This document shows positions 1-8,366 of a DNA stretch of 64,000 nt, piece by piece. The notes under the pieces were generated by a model. It was given only the letters and a program-made list of their open reading frames with translations, was not told where the DNA came from and ran no database searches. The translations under genes and the position numbers were made by a program. Origin of the DNA: Marinobacter halodurans (lineage in GTDB: Bacteria; Pseudomonadota; Gammaproteobacteria; Pseudomonadales; Oleiphilaceae); assembly GCF_004327985.1 (NCBI RefSeq), contig NZ_SJDL01000004.1, positions 1-64,000 on the forward strand. Direction: 5' to 3'. Every line of letters starts with the position of its first letter. The stretch's first letter is position 1.

Positions 1-47
1 TCGCGTTCTTCGTCTGTAATAATCAAAGGGGTGACCGGTCGTCCCAT
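1..47 (-). CDS. IS630-family transposase, N-terminal fragment
   Basis: Only the first 15 codons are present, reading MGRPVTPLIITDEER. This resembles the opening of IS630-family transposases, which start with a short basic/proline stretch and then the first helix of an HTH domain. The ATG is at 47-45, with a GGGAG Shine-Dalgarno element about 8 bases upstream (60-56). The fragment is too short for a firm family assignment on its own, but the element end 79 bases away agrees with it. Confidence 0.6.
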   Translation of the reverse strand, partial: MGRPVTPLIITDEER

Positions 48-126
48 TGCAGTAGCTCCCTCGATGTTTTCTGCAATTATAAACTTTAACCATAAAAATT
101 CGACGAACTTTTGTTAAGGGACACTA
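1..126 (-). mobile_element. IS630-family insertion sequence, one end
   Basis: The left edge of the window holds one terminus of an insertion sequence that runs off the window. Read on the minus strand the element begins at 126 with TAGTGTCCC, followed by about 79 bases of leader before a transposase start at 47. The family call rests on the transposase N-terminus and on the TA at the boundary, since IS630/Tc1 elements insert at TA. The same nine terminal bases occur at the right end of the small palindromic element at 56033-56300. The other end of the element is outside the window. Confidence 0.65.
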
Positions 127-1896
127 GGGTGCGGCCAGCGATCGCAGATAGGCGTCGTCCGCATCGATCCGGTAAAAACACTCGCCATCGCCATAGACGA
201 AGCGACTGCCCGGCACCCGCTTCAGCCGCTCGACATTCCGCAGGCGCACCGCGATGTCACCCGGGCAGGTCCGGCTTGATAACGTGCCCACCTGCAGCCA
301 GTCCTCGCCGTTGGCCTGATACACCACGCCAGCCGGATAGCTGTGTTCCGTAAGGCCCCACCACTGCGGCCCGGGTACCGCATCCACGACGCGAACCAGT
401 CGACAGTGCTGCTTCCGGGAAAGGCAGCGCGGGGCGTCGTCAATGAAGCGTTTCAACAGGCTGTCCGGCACACCGGCACCATCGGGAGTAACCTCAACGA
501 CGCTACGGATGGCCGACAGATTATCGGCTTTGATATCCGGCAGGTTCTGCCACCGATTGTCGTGCGTGAGAACCGTCTCGATGCGCAGGTTCACGATCGG
601 GTGATTCTTTGCGAAGTCCGACTGTTTCAGGTCGTGCAGGGCGTCCTGACCGTACTGGCCCAGCTCGAAGCGCAGGTATCGGTAGTCGAATGCATCGGGC
701 GCCACACGACCGCTGATCAGGCGATCCACCTGGCTCTGGGCGGACCAGTCGCGCAGGTCGGCGAGCGGCGTGTGAATCAGGATCAGTACCGCAGCGACCA
801 GCAGGGCCAGCCATTGATTGGCCGTCCGGATGCCCTCGAGTGCCCGGCGGCGGTGCCACGGAATGACGACGGCGTAGGTCAGCGTAAATGCCGCAATCAG
901 CAACTGCAGAACCGCGGCAATCAGACGGTCGACCGTCAGGCCATACTGATCGATCCGCAAACCAAGCGCCCAGGCGGCCAGCAGGGAATTGACGGGCAAC
1001 AGCATGACTCCGAACAATACGAACCGGCGAAGCCAGGCCGGATAGGCGGGATGGTCCGGGTCATCGCTCAGCACCGCATTGAAGAAAAACAGCACCACCA
1101 CCGTCAGGAGCATCATCAGGAGCGCGGCACGACCGGTGTCCCAGATCGCATCCAGTCCCGTGAAGGGCAGCGCCGCGAGGAACAGGACCGCGATCAGGAC
1201 CGCCAGGGGTAACAAGGCCTTGATCAACGCTTCACACACGGCCCGGGTCGTGACAATCAAACGGATGCGCTCACGGGTCAGTACAAGCCCCCAACCACCG
1301 ACCAGCGCCGTCACCGGGTAAATGAACACCGGTTCGCCAAACAGATCGGCGAAGAAACCGATGCCGATCACCTTGAACAACAACGCCCAGATCAGCAGAA
1401 GCAGCCAGAACACCAGGATGAAGAGCCCGACCATCGCCATCGTCAGGGCCTGCTGCCAGGAATACTCCAGCAACTGGCTGTAGCGGAACGTCAGCCGGTC
1501 ATTGAACGACCAACTGCGAAAGTAGAGCGCCAGGATGAACAGAGCCACGCCAATACTGCCGCAGAAGAAAAAGCCGAACTCAACCGTACCGGAGCTTCGG
1601 CTCCCCGAGATCAGCCACCCCAGGTGCCATCCCAGTCCGAACAGAAGGGGTGTCAACAGCGCGGCGGCGATCAGGTTGCGAGTGTCCCGCAGTCTTTCGA
1701 GGCCCAGATAGAAGAAGGCCGGCACTCCGATGATCACCGCATACAGCGAGACCAGCCAGGTCACGTCGGTGGCCGGCCAGAATCGCTGGTCAATGGCAAG
1801 GTGGAGAAAATACAGCAGCCATCCCTGGGCCACGGCCATCACAATGAGCCCATAGCGGGTAGGCGTATCAATCAGCGTGCGGGTGCGTTCTTCCAT
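124..1896 (-). CDS. DUF4153 integral membrane protein
   Basis: A 590-residue protein with a strongly hydrophobic N-terminal two thirds (about ten membrane segments between residues 15 and 375) and a soluble, probably periplasmic C-terminal third. Order and composition match the DUF4153 family, whose function is unknown. The ATG at 1896 has AGGA about 10 bases upstream. The stop codon TAG (126-124) coincides with the first bases of the IS630 end, so the annotated C-terminus (..SLAAP) may be slightly shortened or altered relative to the ancestral gene. The gene appears monocistronic. Confidence 0.85.
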   Translation of the reverse strand: MEERTRTLIDTPTRYGLIVMAVAQGWLLYFLHLAIDQRFWPATDVTWLVSLYAVIIGVPAFFYLGLERLRDTRNLIAAALLTPLLFGLGWHLGWLISGSRSSGTVEFGFFFCGSIGVALFILALYFRSWSFNDRLTFRYSQLLEYSWQQALTMAMVGLFILVFWLLLLIWALLFKVIGIGFFADLFGEPVFIYPVTALVGGWGLVLTRERIRLIVTTRAVCEALIKALLPLAVLIAVLFLAALPFTGLDAIWDTGRAALLMMLLTVVVLFFFNAVLSDDPDHPAYPAWLRRFVLFGVMLLPVNSLLAAWALGLRIDQYGLTVDRLIAAVLQLLIAAFTLTYAVVIPWHRRRALEGIRTANQWLALLVAAVLILIHTPLADLRDWSAQSQVDRLISGRVAPDAFDYRYLRFELGQYGQDALHDLKQSDFAKNHPIVNLRIETVLTHDNRWQNLPDIKADNLSAIRSVVEVTPDGAGVPDSLLKRFIDDAPRCLSRKQHCRLVRVVDAVPGPQWWGLTEHSYPAGVVYQANGEDWLQVGTLSSRTCPGDIAVRLRNVERLKRVPGSRFVYGDGECFYRIDADDAYLRSLAAP

Positions 1897-2113
1897 GGCA
1901 ACAGCGTCCTGTTGGAGATGCCCTTGATGCCCGTGGGCGGGGCGTGGTTTGATCCGGCTGATTCTAGCGCAGTTTCCCGCTGTCGGCCGGGCCCAACGGC
2001 CGGATTCTGTGACGGGTTTCCTGCGCCAGCTTTTTCACTCGGGCCCTTTCCGGCGCCGGGGTCCTCGAGGCTCGACCGGTCAGCTTTTGACCGCATTTGC
2101 CGCAACCTGACAA

Positions 2114-2218
2114 CCCCTGGTCATTTACCGGCCACGATCCGTCAATCCAGCAGCTATCGGGCTCTGGGCCATTCATCCTGAGCTTACCCACGCAGTTATC
2201 CACAGATTCTGTGGATGA
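2114..2218 (+). repeat. Dispersed repeat copy 1 with DnaA-box palindrome
   Basis: First of five related intergenic sequences. It opens with CCCCTGGTCATTTACC and closes with a palindrome at 2196-2218 that contains TTATCCACA, a perfect match to the DnaA-box consensus, facing a near-complementary TGTGGATGA. The 3' block, including the lead-in CTGAGCTTACCCACGCAG, is almost identical to copy 2. It lies in the 577-base gap between the DUF4153 gene and dctP, which otherwise holds only the dctP promoter region. Confidence 0.75.
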
Positions 2219-2356
2219 CACTGGACGTCGCATTCCCCCCGCTCGTCCCCCTTTTCGGGCATCTCCGATAGGCACGTTTTCCGGCCACTCCGAACAGCGT
2301 GTCCTTTTTCATGGGACGACTTGCGCTCACCTGTCGACCGGTATACATTGCAAATA

Positions 2357-2382
2357 TCAACAAAATTGATACTACATTGATA
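2357..2382 (+). promoter_or_regulatory. Operator-like site A upstream of dctP (MarR candidate)
   Basis: The sequence has the form TCAA-N5-TTGA-N7-TTGAT, with the inner part a perfect inverted repeat (TATCAA, 5-base spacer, TTGATA). The same spaced pattern occurs upstream of the porin gene (7279-7304) and, on the other strand, upstream of the marR gene (8025-8049). Sites A and B agree at 21 of 26 positions. A palindrome of this size suits a dimeric MarR protein; which regulator binds is inferred. Confidence 0.6.
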
Positions 2383-2473
2383 AACCCAGAGCCCGCAGAA
2401 AACCTGCCGGGCGCAAGGGGATGTCAGCGCACGACGATCCGAACGCACTACAAAAACAAGACGAGGTGACCCC

Positions 2474-3511
2474 ATGTTCAAGTTGCTGGCCTCAAGGCTC
2501 CTGGTTGTGCTCTTCCTTGCAGGAAGTGCCGTATCCGCGAATGCCGCCGATGTCATCCTGCGCCTGCACCAGATGCTCCCGCCACAAGCGACGATCCCGT
2601 CCAAGGTCCTCGAGCCCTGGGCCAAGAAGATCGAAGCGCAGTCCGGGGGACGTATTGAAGTCCAGTTGTATCCCTCCATGCAGTTGGGTGGCCGGCCCGC
2701 CGACCTGGTCGACCAGGTGCGGGACGGCGTCGTGGACCTAACCTGGACGCTGTTCGGCTACACCCCGGGCCGCTTCCCCAAGACCGAAGTGTTCGAGCTG
2801 CCGTTCATGGCGACCTCCGCCACCGGCTCGTCCATGGCGTTCCAGGCGTACTACGAGAAATACATGAAGGGTGACCTGCCGGGCATCCATGTGCTCGCGG
2901 TCCACACCCACGGCCCCGGCCTGCTCCACACCCGGAACCAGGCCATCCGCTCCCTCGAGGACCTGGAAGGCCTGAAAATCCGGGGCACGTCACGTGTGGT
3001 CAACGCCATGCTGACCTCCCTGGGCGCCAGCGCCATTGGCATGCCGGTGTCAGCCACCCCCGAGGCCCTCTCCAAGGGTGTCATCGACGGTACCGTGATG
3101 CCTTTCGAAGTCACCACCGCCCTCAAGATTGCGGAACTGGCTCCCTATCACACCGAATTCTCCGGCAAGCGCGGCCTGTATACCGCCACCTTCCTGTTCG
3201 CCATGAACGAGGACCGCTACCAGAGTCTGCCGGCCGACCTGCAGAAGGTGATCGATGACAATTCGGGAATGGAACTCGCCAAGTGGTTCGGCCAGGCCAT
3301 GGACGCAGGCGATCGCAATGGCCGGGCGGCGGCGGATAAGGCCGGCAACACGACGGTCACCCTAGACCCTGAAGAAACCGCGCGCTGGCACAAGGCCAGT
3401 GAAGCCGTAACGGCCGACTGGATCGAGGAGATGAACGGCAAGGGCCTGCACGGCCAGGAGCTCTACGACACGGCCAGATCCCTGATCGACAAGTATGATG
3501 CCGAGATGTGA
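2474..3511 (+). CDS. dctP: TRAP transporter substrate-binding protein (DctP family)
   Basis: A 345-residue periplasmic solute receptor of a tripartite ATP-independent periplasmic transporter. Residues 1-24 are a Sec signal peptide ending near SANA/AD. The mature part follows the DctP fold, with the substrate-binding arginine region (LKIRGTSR, about residues 166-173) that usually contacts a carboxylate. The ATG at 2474 has GAGGTG about 6 bases upstream. dctQ and dctM follow. The ligand cannot be read from sequence; an organic acid is likely for the family. The operator-like site at 2357-2382 suggests joint control with the porin and the MarR gene. Confidence 0.92.
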   Translation: MFKLLASRLLVVLFLAGSAVSANAADVILRLHQMLPPQATIPSKVLEPWAKKIEAQSGGRIEVQLYPSMQLGGRPADLVDQVRDGVVDLTWTLFGYTPGRFPKTEVFELPFMATSATGSSMAFQAYYEKYMKGDLPGIHVLAVHTHGPGLLHTRNQAIRSLEDLEGLKIRGTSRVVNAMLTSLGASAIGMPVSATPEALSKGVIDGTVMPFEVTTALKIAELAPYHTEFSGKRGLYTATFLFAMNEDRYQSLPADLQKVIDDNSGMELAKWFGQAMDAGDRNGRAAADKAGNTTVTLDPEETARWHKASEAVTADWIEEMNGKGLHGQELYDTARSLIDKYDAEM

Positions 3512-3562
3512 GGGGCCCCAGGCAAACCACCCTCCCCGTTCCTGCATGACAATGACCCGGCC

Positions 3563-3595
3563 GGAAACGGTCGGGCCCGGGCCAACGCCGTTTCT
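3563..3595 (+). other. dctP-dctQ intercistronic hairpin
   Basis: GAAACGG at 3564-3570 pairs with CCGTTTC at 3588-3594, around a GC-rich loop that can fold further. There is no U-tract. Such a hairpin in the 98-base gap could protect the dctP message or partly attenuate dctQM, which would fit the usual excess of binding protein over permease. That function is inference. Confidence 0.4.
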
Positions 3596-3609
3596 GTTCA
3601 AGGTTACCC

Positions 3610-4170
3610 ATGACTTCTACCACCGTCGGTCTCTATAGCCGTGTCGAGGCGCTGGTCACCGGAGCCGCCCGGATACTGATCGTATTCAGCGGGCTGCTGC
3701 TCATCAGCGCCATCCTCATCACCTGCTCCAGCATCGCCGGGCGCTCATTGACGCCGATCGGGCTGTCCGCCATTCCCGGTGACTATGAATTGGTCGAAAT
3801 TCTGTGCGGTCTCGCCGTGTTTTCCTTCATGCCTTATTGCCAGTTGTTCCGGGGCCATATCAGCGTGGACCTGTTCATCGAGAGGCTGGGGCCCAGGGCG
3901 ATGGCCTGGACCCAACTGCTGGGCGATGTGGTGATGTCTGGGCTGGTGACCGTCATGGCCTGGCGCCACTTTGCCGGGACGCTCGACAAGCACGCCTACG
4001 GTGAAACGTCATTCATCCTGCAGATTCCCGTCTGGTGGTCCTATGCCGCTGCCATGGTCCTGCTGGTCCTGTTCTGGATCACCAGCCTGTTTACCGTGTG
4101 GCGGGACATCGTGGCGCTGCACACGGGCTCGTTTGATGTTCACCCGGCCCCGGAGGACGAGCACGCATGA
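3610..4170 (+). CDS. dctQ: TRAP transporter small permease (DctQ family)
   Basis: A 186-residue inner-membrane protein with four predicted membrane segments (about residues 20-42, 60-80, 98-118 and 140-160), the normal size and topology of the DctQ subunit. It partners the large DctM permease whose start codon overlaps its stop (ATGA). Function is known only by family: the small subunit is needed for assembly and activity of the Na+-coupled TRAP carrier. Its neighbours dctP and dctM confirm the assignment. Confidence 0.9.
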   Translation: MTSTTVGLYSRVEALVTGAARILIVFSGLLLISAILITCSSIAGRSLTPIGLSAIPGDYELVEILCGLAVFSFMPYCQLFRGHISVDLFIERLGPRAMAWTQLLGDVVMSGLVTVMAWRHFAGTLDKHAYGETSFILQIPVWWSYAAAMVLLVLFWITSLFTVWRDIVALHTGSFDVHPAPEDEHA

Positions 4171-5492
4171 GCAGTATCGACATCGCCCTGTGGTCCTTCC
4201 CGATCCTGATCCTGCTGATCTTCATCCGCATCCCCATTGGTGCGGCCATGCTGCTGACCGGTCTGGTGGGCACCTGGCTGGTAACCGGCAGCTGGACGCC
4301 CATCCTGGCCCAGATGAAGAACCTGAGCTGGTCCAACTTTGCCAACTATTCCCTGTCGATCATCCCGCTGTTCCTGCTGATGGGCCAGTTTGCTGCGCAC
4401 GGCGGAATGTCCCGGTCGCTGTTCAAGGCCGCCGAGGCCTTCCTGGGTCATCGCCGGGGCGGCGTCGCCATGTCCGCCGTGGGCGCCTGCGCCGGGTTCG
4501 GGGCCATCTGCGGCTCATCCCTGGCCACCGCCGCCACCATGGCCCAGGTCACCCTGCCGGAACTGCGGCGCTATGGGTATTCGGGCGGGCTGGCCACGGC
4601 GGCGCTGGCTGCCGGCGGCACCCTGGGTATCCTGATCCCGCCGTCGGTGGTACTGGTGATCTACGCGATACTGACCGAGCAGAACATCGCGAAGCTGTTC
4701 GTCGCTGCGTTCGTGCCTGGCATCCTCGCCGCGGTGTTCTACCTGGTGGCCATTTCGGTGATCGTACGGGTCTCGAAGGACGCCGAAAACACCTGTGATC
4801 CCGTTCCCTGGGGCGTGAGGCTATCCGCCGTCATCGAGATCTGGCCGGTCCTGGTGATCTTCTTCCTGGTGGTTGGCGGCATCTACCTGGGCTGGTTCAC
4901 GCCTACGGAGGCGGCCGCCATTGGTGCGGCAGGCACCGGACTGGTGGCCTGGATCAAGGGCGGCCTGGACCGCAGCCGGTTGATGGACTGCCTGAAGAAG
5001 ACGGCGGTGTCGTCTGGCATGATCTTCTTCATCGTGCTGGGGGCCGGGGTCTACAACACCTTCCTGGCCTTTTCACAGCTTCCACAGAGCGGCGCAGCCT
5101 GGGTGGTCGATCAGGGCTTTTCGCCCTGGCTGATCCTGACGATCATCCTGGCGCTGTACATCATCCTCGGTTGCATCATGGATTCCATGTCCATGATCCT
5201 GCTGACCGTTCCCATCTTCTTCCCGATCGTCAGCGCCATGGATTTCGGACTGTCTCCCGAGGAATTCGCCCTCTGGTTCGGCATCCTCATCCTGGTGGTC
5301 GCCGAAGTCGGGCTGATCACCCCACCCGTCGGCCTGAACCTGTTCATCATCAACTCGATGGCCCCCGGCGTCCCCATTCGCGACACCTACCGCGGCATCC
5401 TGCCGTTCATCACGGCAGACATCCTGCGCACCCTGGTACTGGTGCTGTTTCCGCCGATCAGTCTGTGGCTGGTCCGGATCCTCTATTCCTGA
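4167..5492 (+). CDS. dctM: TRAP transporter large permease (DctM family)
   Basis: A 441-residue protein with about a dozen hydrophobic segments along its whole length, as expected for the transport-catalysing DctM subunit of a TRAP system. Recognisable family features are the early IRIPIGAAML segment, the GSSLATAATM region (about residues 112-121) and the late GLITPPVGLNLF segment (about residues 379-390). The ATG overlaps the dctQ stop by four bases, so the two are translationally coupled. It is the last gene of the operon; hairpins without a U-tract follow at 5504-5561. Confidence 0.92.
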   Translation: MSSIDIALWSFPILILLIFIRIPIGAAMLLTGLVGTWLVTGSWTPILAQMKNLSWSNFANYSLSIIPLFLLMGQFAAHGGMSRSLFKAAEAFLGHRRGGVAMSAVGACAGFGAICGSSLATAATMAQVTLPELRRYGYSGGLATAALAAGGTLGILIPPSVVLVIYAILTEQNIAKLFVAAFVPGILAAVFYLVAISVIVRVSKDAENTCDPVPWGVRLSAVIEIWPVLVIFFLVVGGIYLGWFTPTEAAAIGAAGTGLVAWIKGGLDRSRLMDCLKKTAVSSGMIFFIVLGAGVYNTFLAFSQLPQSGAAWVVDQGFSPWLILTIILALYIILGCIMDSMSMILLTVPIFFPIVSAMDFGLSPEEFALWFGILILVVAEVGLITPPVGLNLFIINSMAPGVPIRDTYRGILPFITADILRTLVLVLFPPISLWLVRILYS

Positions 5493-5539
5493 ATGCCCGT
5501 ACTCCGGTTCGAGTGCCTCTCGGTACTCGAATCGGCCCC

Positions 5540-5561
5540 CCCATGGTCGACCGACCATGGG
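5540..5561 (+). terminator. Perfect hairpin after dctM
   Basis: CCCATGGTC (5540-5548) and GACCATGGG (5553-5561) form a perfect 9-bp stem with a 4-base loop. A second, imperfect hairpin (TTCGAGT pairing with ACTCGAA) lies just before it at 5504-5535. No T-run follows, so this is a weak candidate for intrinsic termination and may instead stabilise the 3' end of the dctPQM transcript. The rest of the 389-base gap shows no gene. Confidence 0.4.
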
Positions 5562-5825
5562 CTTCATGACGGGCTCGGGTGACATTGAACTGGCCAGCAG
5601 ATTTGGGTGCCGCGATCCCTAGCCGTACGAAACGGATGTAAGTGCAACGACGCGCCAGATGGCGCTATGGCATGACGCCCGGAACCCTGCCGGGCTCATC
5701 GCGGTAACGCCATTTTCCGCTTGGGAACAGGACACCACGCCGCCGCCCATCAATCCTGGATGGAATGACGTCGACGGCTACAGCCAGCGCGATACCGTAT
5801 CCCGACACTCACCGGAAAGCGGCAG

Positions 5826-5860
5826 ACAAAAAAGGGGCCGACCTTCGTCAGCCCCTTTCC
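5826..5860 (-). terminator. Rho-independent terminator of the porin gene
   Basis: On the minus strand AAAGGGGC (from 5858) pairs with GCCCCTTT (to 5831), and the stem runs into six T residues. It begins about 20 bases beyond the porin stop codon at 5882 and has the classic form of an intrinsic terminator for that gene. Confidence 0.8.
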
Positions 5861-5881
5861 AGTGTCGAAACAACCACAGGG

Positions 5882-7165
5882 TCAGAACTTGTAACGCAAT
5901 CCCACCATGTAGCCTTCCTGGCTCTCACCCGCGGCCGGGGCGGTGTTGGGCCCGGCGCCGGATACGGCATAGGCCGCATTGTCACTGTTGGTGATGTAGC
6001 CCATCTGGGCATAGGTATCCAGGCCCGTGGCCAGGTTATAGATGCCCCGGATCACAGCCAGCGTGGCGTCGGCGTCCTGATCATCGTTCGTGATGTCGTA
6101 GACGCCGCCATCCAGCGTGAATTTCGGCGTGAACCTGTAATTGGCGGTAACGTAGTAGGCGTCGGACTGGATGTTGGTGGCCGCAGTGTCCAGTTCACGC
6201 CCCAGCCAACCCACGCCGACTTTGCCATCCCCCAGTTTTACGTAGCCACCGAGGCTGGTCCGGCGATCCGTATCACCGGAGTCGCTCATGTCTACGGGAG
6301 GCTGGCCGTTGAAGAAAAACGCCCCCGCGCCATCACCACCGTTGAGCGTGTCGATCGCCGCCGCTACGCCAAACGTGCCGGTATCGTATTTCAGCATCGC
6401 CGACCAGGCCTGGCAGGCTGAGGAGTCCCCCACCTGCAGGGATTCACCGCCGCAGGTGCCGGAAGCCGGCACACCGCCGCTGGTGTCACGGCCGAAGGAA
6501 TAGCTGGCGCCGGCGGAAATCCGGTCGGTGAACCGGTGCATCCAGGACAGGGAATTATCATAGCGGGCATTGGGCAGGTAGGCGTCCAGGGAGCCCAGCG
6601 CATAGATGTTGGGCCCGATGAGATCGGATGTCCCCAGGGCAAACAGGAAGACCGAATACTGACGCCCGACGGTCAGGCGGCCATAGGGGGTCTGCACCCC
6701 GACGTAGACCTGTCGACCGAAGAGGCGGCCGCCCTGGCCCTGGGTGCCGTCATCGGCATTGAACCCCATCTCCAGCTTGGCAAGCCCCCGGTAACCTTCA
6801 GCAAAGTCAATGTGCGCATCAATGCCCAACCGCGACGCCATGGTGCCGGTAATCGCGGGAATACGGGTCAAGCCATCGCTGTCCTCACCGATGTTGGTGA
6901 TGTGCTCAACGCCGGTATCCAGAACGCCGTAGAGCGAGACATCCGAGCGGTCCGCAAGCGACCCTTGCTCCTGTTCCTGCTTCTGCTTCTCCTGCAGCGC
7001 CTCAATCTGTTTGCGCTGGGCGTCCAGTTGTTGTTGCAGGTCCTCCAGGCTCGTCGCCGCAACGGCAGGCAGGGCCGGCAGCGAGAGAGCCGCCATCAGG
7101 GCCAGGTTCAGCCCTCTTTTCGCAGGTTGGCTCGTTCGTTGTTGTGTTGTTGTTTTTGTTCTCAT
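5882..7165 (-). CDS. Outer-membrane porin, Gram-negative general porin type
   Basis: A 427-residue precursor. Residues 1-37 form a long signal peptide with a basic start and AVA cleavage region. Residues 40-67 are a Q/E/K-rich coiled-coil segment, as at the N-terminus of many trimeric porins. The remainder alternates short beta-strand patterns and ends in aromatic phenylalanine (GLRYKF), the outer-membrane assembly signal. It converges on the TRAP operon. An operator-like site shared with dctP and marR lies 115 bases upstream, so it probably provides outer-membrane entry for the TRAP ligand. Substrate specificity is not visible. Confidence 0.88.
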   Translation of the reverse strand: MRTKTTTQQRTSQPAKRGLNLALMAALSLPALPAVAATSLEDLQQQLDAQRKQIEALQEKQKQEQEQGSLADRSDVSLYGVLDTGVEHITNIGEDSDGLTRIPAITGTMASRLGIDAHIDFAEGYRGLAKLEMGFNADDGTQGQGGRLFGRQVYVGVQTPYGRLTVGRQYSVFLFALGTSDLIGPNIYALGSLDAYLPNARYDNSLSWMHRFTDRISAGASYSFGRDTSGGVPASGTCGGESLQVGDSSACQAWSAMLKYDTGTFGVAAAIDTLNGGDGAGAFFFNGQPPVDMSDSGDTDRRTSLGGYVKLGDGKVGVGWLGRELDTAATNIQSDAYYVTANYRFTPKFTLDGGVYDITNDDQDADATLAVIRGIYNLATGLDTYAQMGYITNSDNAAYAVSGAGPNTAPAAGESQEGYMVGLRYKF

Positions 7166-7278
7166 TCATCAACCTCCTATCAGGCTATAACGGACGTCGC
7201 AGCGCCCGGTCCGGAACGGTTCGATGATCGCCGTGAGTGACGCGTTAGCGGATCGCCGCACACGCAATCAATACCATG

Positions 7279-7304
7279 TCAACTAACTTGATACAAAATT
7301 GATG
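7279..7304 (-). promoter_or_regulatory. Operator-like site B upstream of the porin gene
   Basis: The site is TCAA-N5-TTGA-N7-TTGAT on the plus strand and matches site A upstream of dctP at 21 of 26 positions. It is the only notable sequence in the 315-base gap between the marR and porin genes, and it sits where a repressor would cover the porin promoter. Binding by the neighbouring MarR protein is inferred. Confidence 0.6.
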
Positions 7305-7480
7305 CTATTCCTATTAGTGAACAAAAGCAAGACAACGCCGATGGCGCTCCGTCAGGGATCTCGACACGGTCGGAGGGTCACGATGATGAGGGGTGTTGGG
7401 GGGGGTAACGAGCCGAACAAAATCAGCGCTGGATAGTGCGTCCTGTTCGGGAACCGGTTCGCAGGCAACCGGGGCGGAAA

Positions 7481-7978
7481 CTAGAGTTCCGCCAGCATTC
7501 TCACCAGGCTGCGCAACTGGTTTTTCAGCGCCAGGCTGTCGTCGACAGTCAGCTCAGCCAGCATGCGACGCTCAAGGTTTGCAATGACCCTGTCCCCCTG
7601 GGCGAGGATATCCTTGCCGGCATCCGTCAGGCTGATCTGGATGATGCGTTTATGGGTGGGATCCGGTTTACGCTCGATCCACGCATTCTTTTCCATGGTC
7701 TTGATCAGTTCGTTGGCCGCCTGCGGCGACACCATCGTGCGTTCTGCCAACTGGGCATTGGACTGCTGCCCGCGGGTATTGACAACGGATAAAGCGGTGT
7801 ACTGCCCTACCGTCAGCCCCAGTGGCGACAGGGCATGCCGTATGTGGCGATTCAGGGAGCGGTCCAGACGACCAATAATGTAGGCCACCCCCAGAGGCTT
7901 CTCCGTCGGCATGCGTTCTGAGCCACCGAGTTTATCTTCTGGCTGTGTCTTCCGGGTCGACAAATCTGAATCCTCCAT
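7481..7978 (-). CDS. MarR-family transcriptional regulator
   Basis: A 165-residue winged-helix regulator. The MarR core runs from about residue 28 to 160: a dimerisation helix, an HTH (SNAQLAERTMVSPQAANELI, about residues 72-91) and the wing with DPTHKR at about 105-110. The first 23 residues are polar and outside the family core, so translation could also begin at Met23. It is adjacent to the porin and TRAP genes, and all three share an upstream operator-like pattern. It is therefore probably the ligand-responsive repressor of this uptake regulon and of itself. Confidence 0.88.
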   Translation of the reverse strand: MEDSDLSTRKTQPEDKLGGSERMPTEKPLGVAYIIGRLDRSLNRHIRHALSPLGLTVGQYTALSVVNTRGQQSNAQLAERTMVSPQAANELIKTMEKNAWIERKPDPTHKRIIQISLTDAGKDILAQGDRVIANLERRMLAELTVDDSLALKNQLRSLVRMLAEL

Positions 7979-8024
7979 TGTGTCCTTGAACCAACCGATT
8001 CATGATCGAAGCCGATTATAGAGT

Positions 8025-8049
8025 ATCAACATCAAATCAATCTACTTAA
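8025..8049 (-). promoter_or_regulatory. Operator-like site C upstream of marR
   Basis: On the minus strand the sequence reads TTAA-N5-TTGA-N7-TTGAT, the same spacing as sites A and B with one base changed in the first half-site. It lies about 50 bases upstream of the marR start and would allow autoregulation. It shares the 388-base intergenic region 7979-8366 with repeat copy 2. Confidence 0.5.
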
Positions 8050-8103
8050 TACAATTTGGCTTCAGTCTGGCAACGGACATTCAGGAGGGTCCCAACACTG
8101 CAT

Positions 8104-8207
8104 ACCTGGTCACTTAACCGTCATAAACCGCCACTCCCCTGTTCATAAGGCCTTCGGACATTCTTCCTGAGCTTACCCACGCAGTTATCCACAGATTCTG
8201 TGGATGA
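8104..8207 (+). repeat. Dispersed repeat copy 2 with DnaA-box palindrome
   Basis: The 3' half (8161-8207) is nearly identical to that of copy 1, including CTGAGCTTACCCACGCAG and the palindrome at 8185-8207 with a perfect TTATCCACA. The 5' portion is more diverged but keeps CCTGGTCACTTAACCG. It has the same orientation as the other four copies. Confidence 0.75.
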
Positions 8208-8366
8208 TCCCGCCCCGGATCCAACCGCAAGCGGCAATCCCGGACATGGCCCAACCCTTCCAGATCGGAAGAAGCGTGCCCAGTCACTTTTCAGTCGGGC
8301 ACATCCTCTTTGTAAAACGCGTGATTGACCGGCGATACGATGGGGGGGCGGTTGAACAATACCGGC

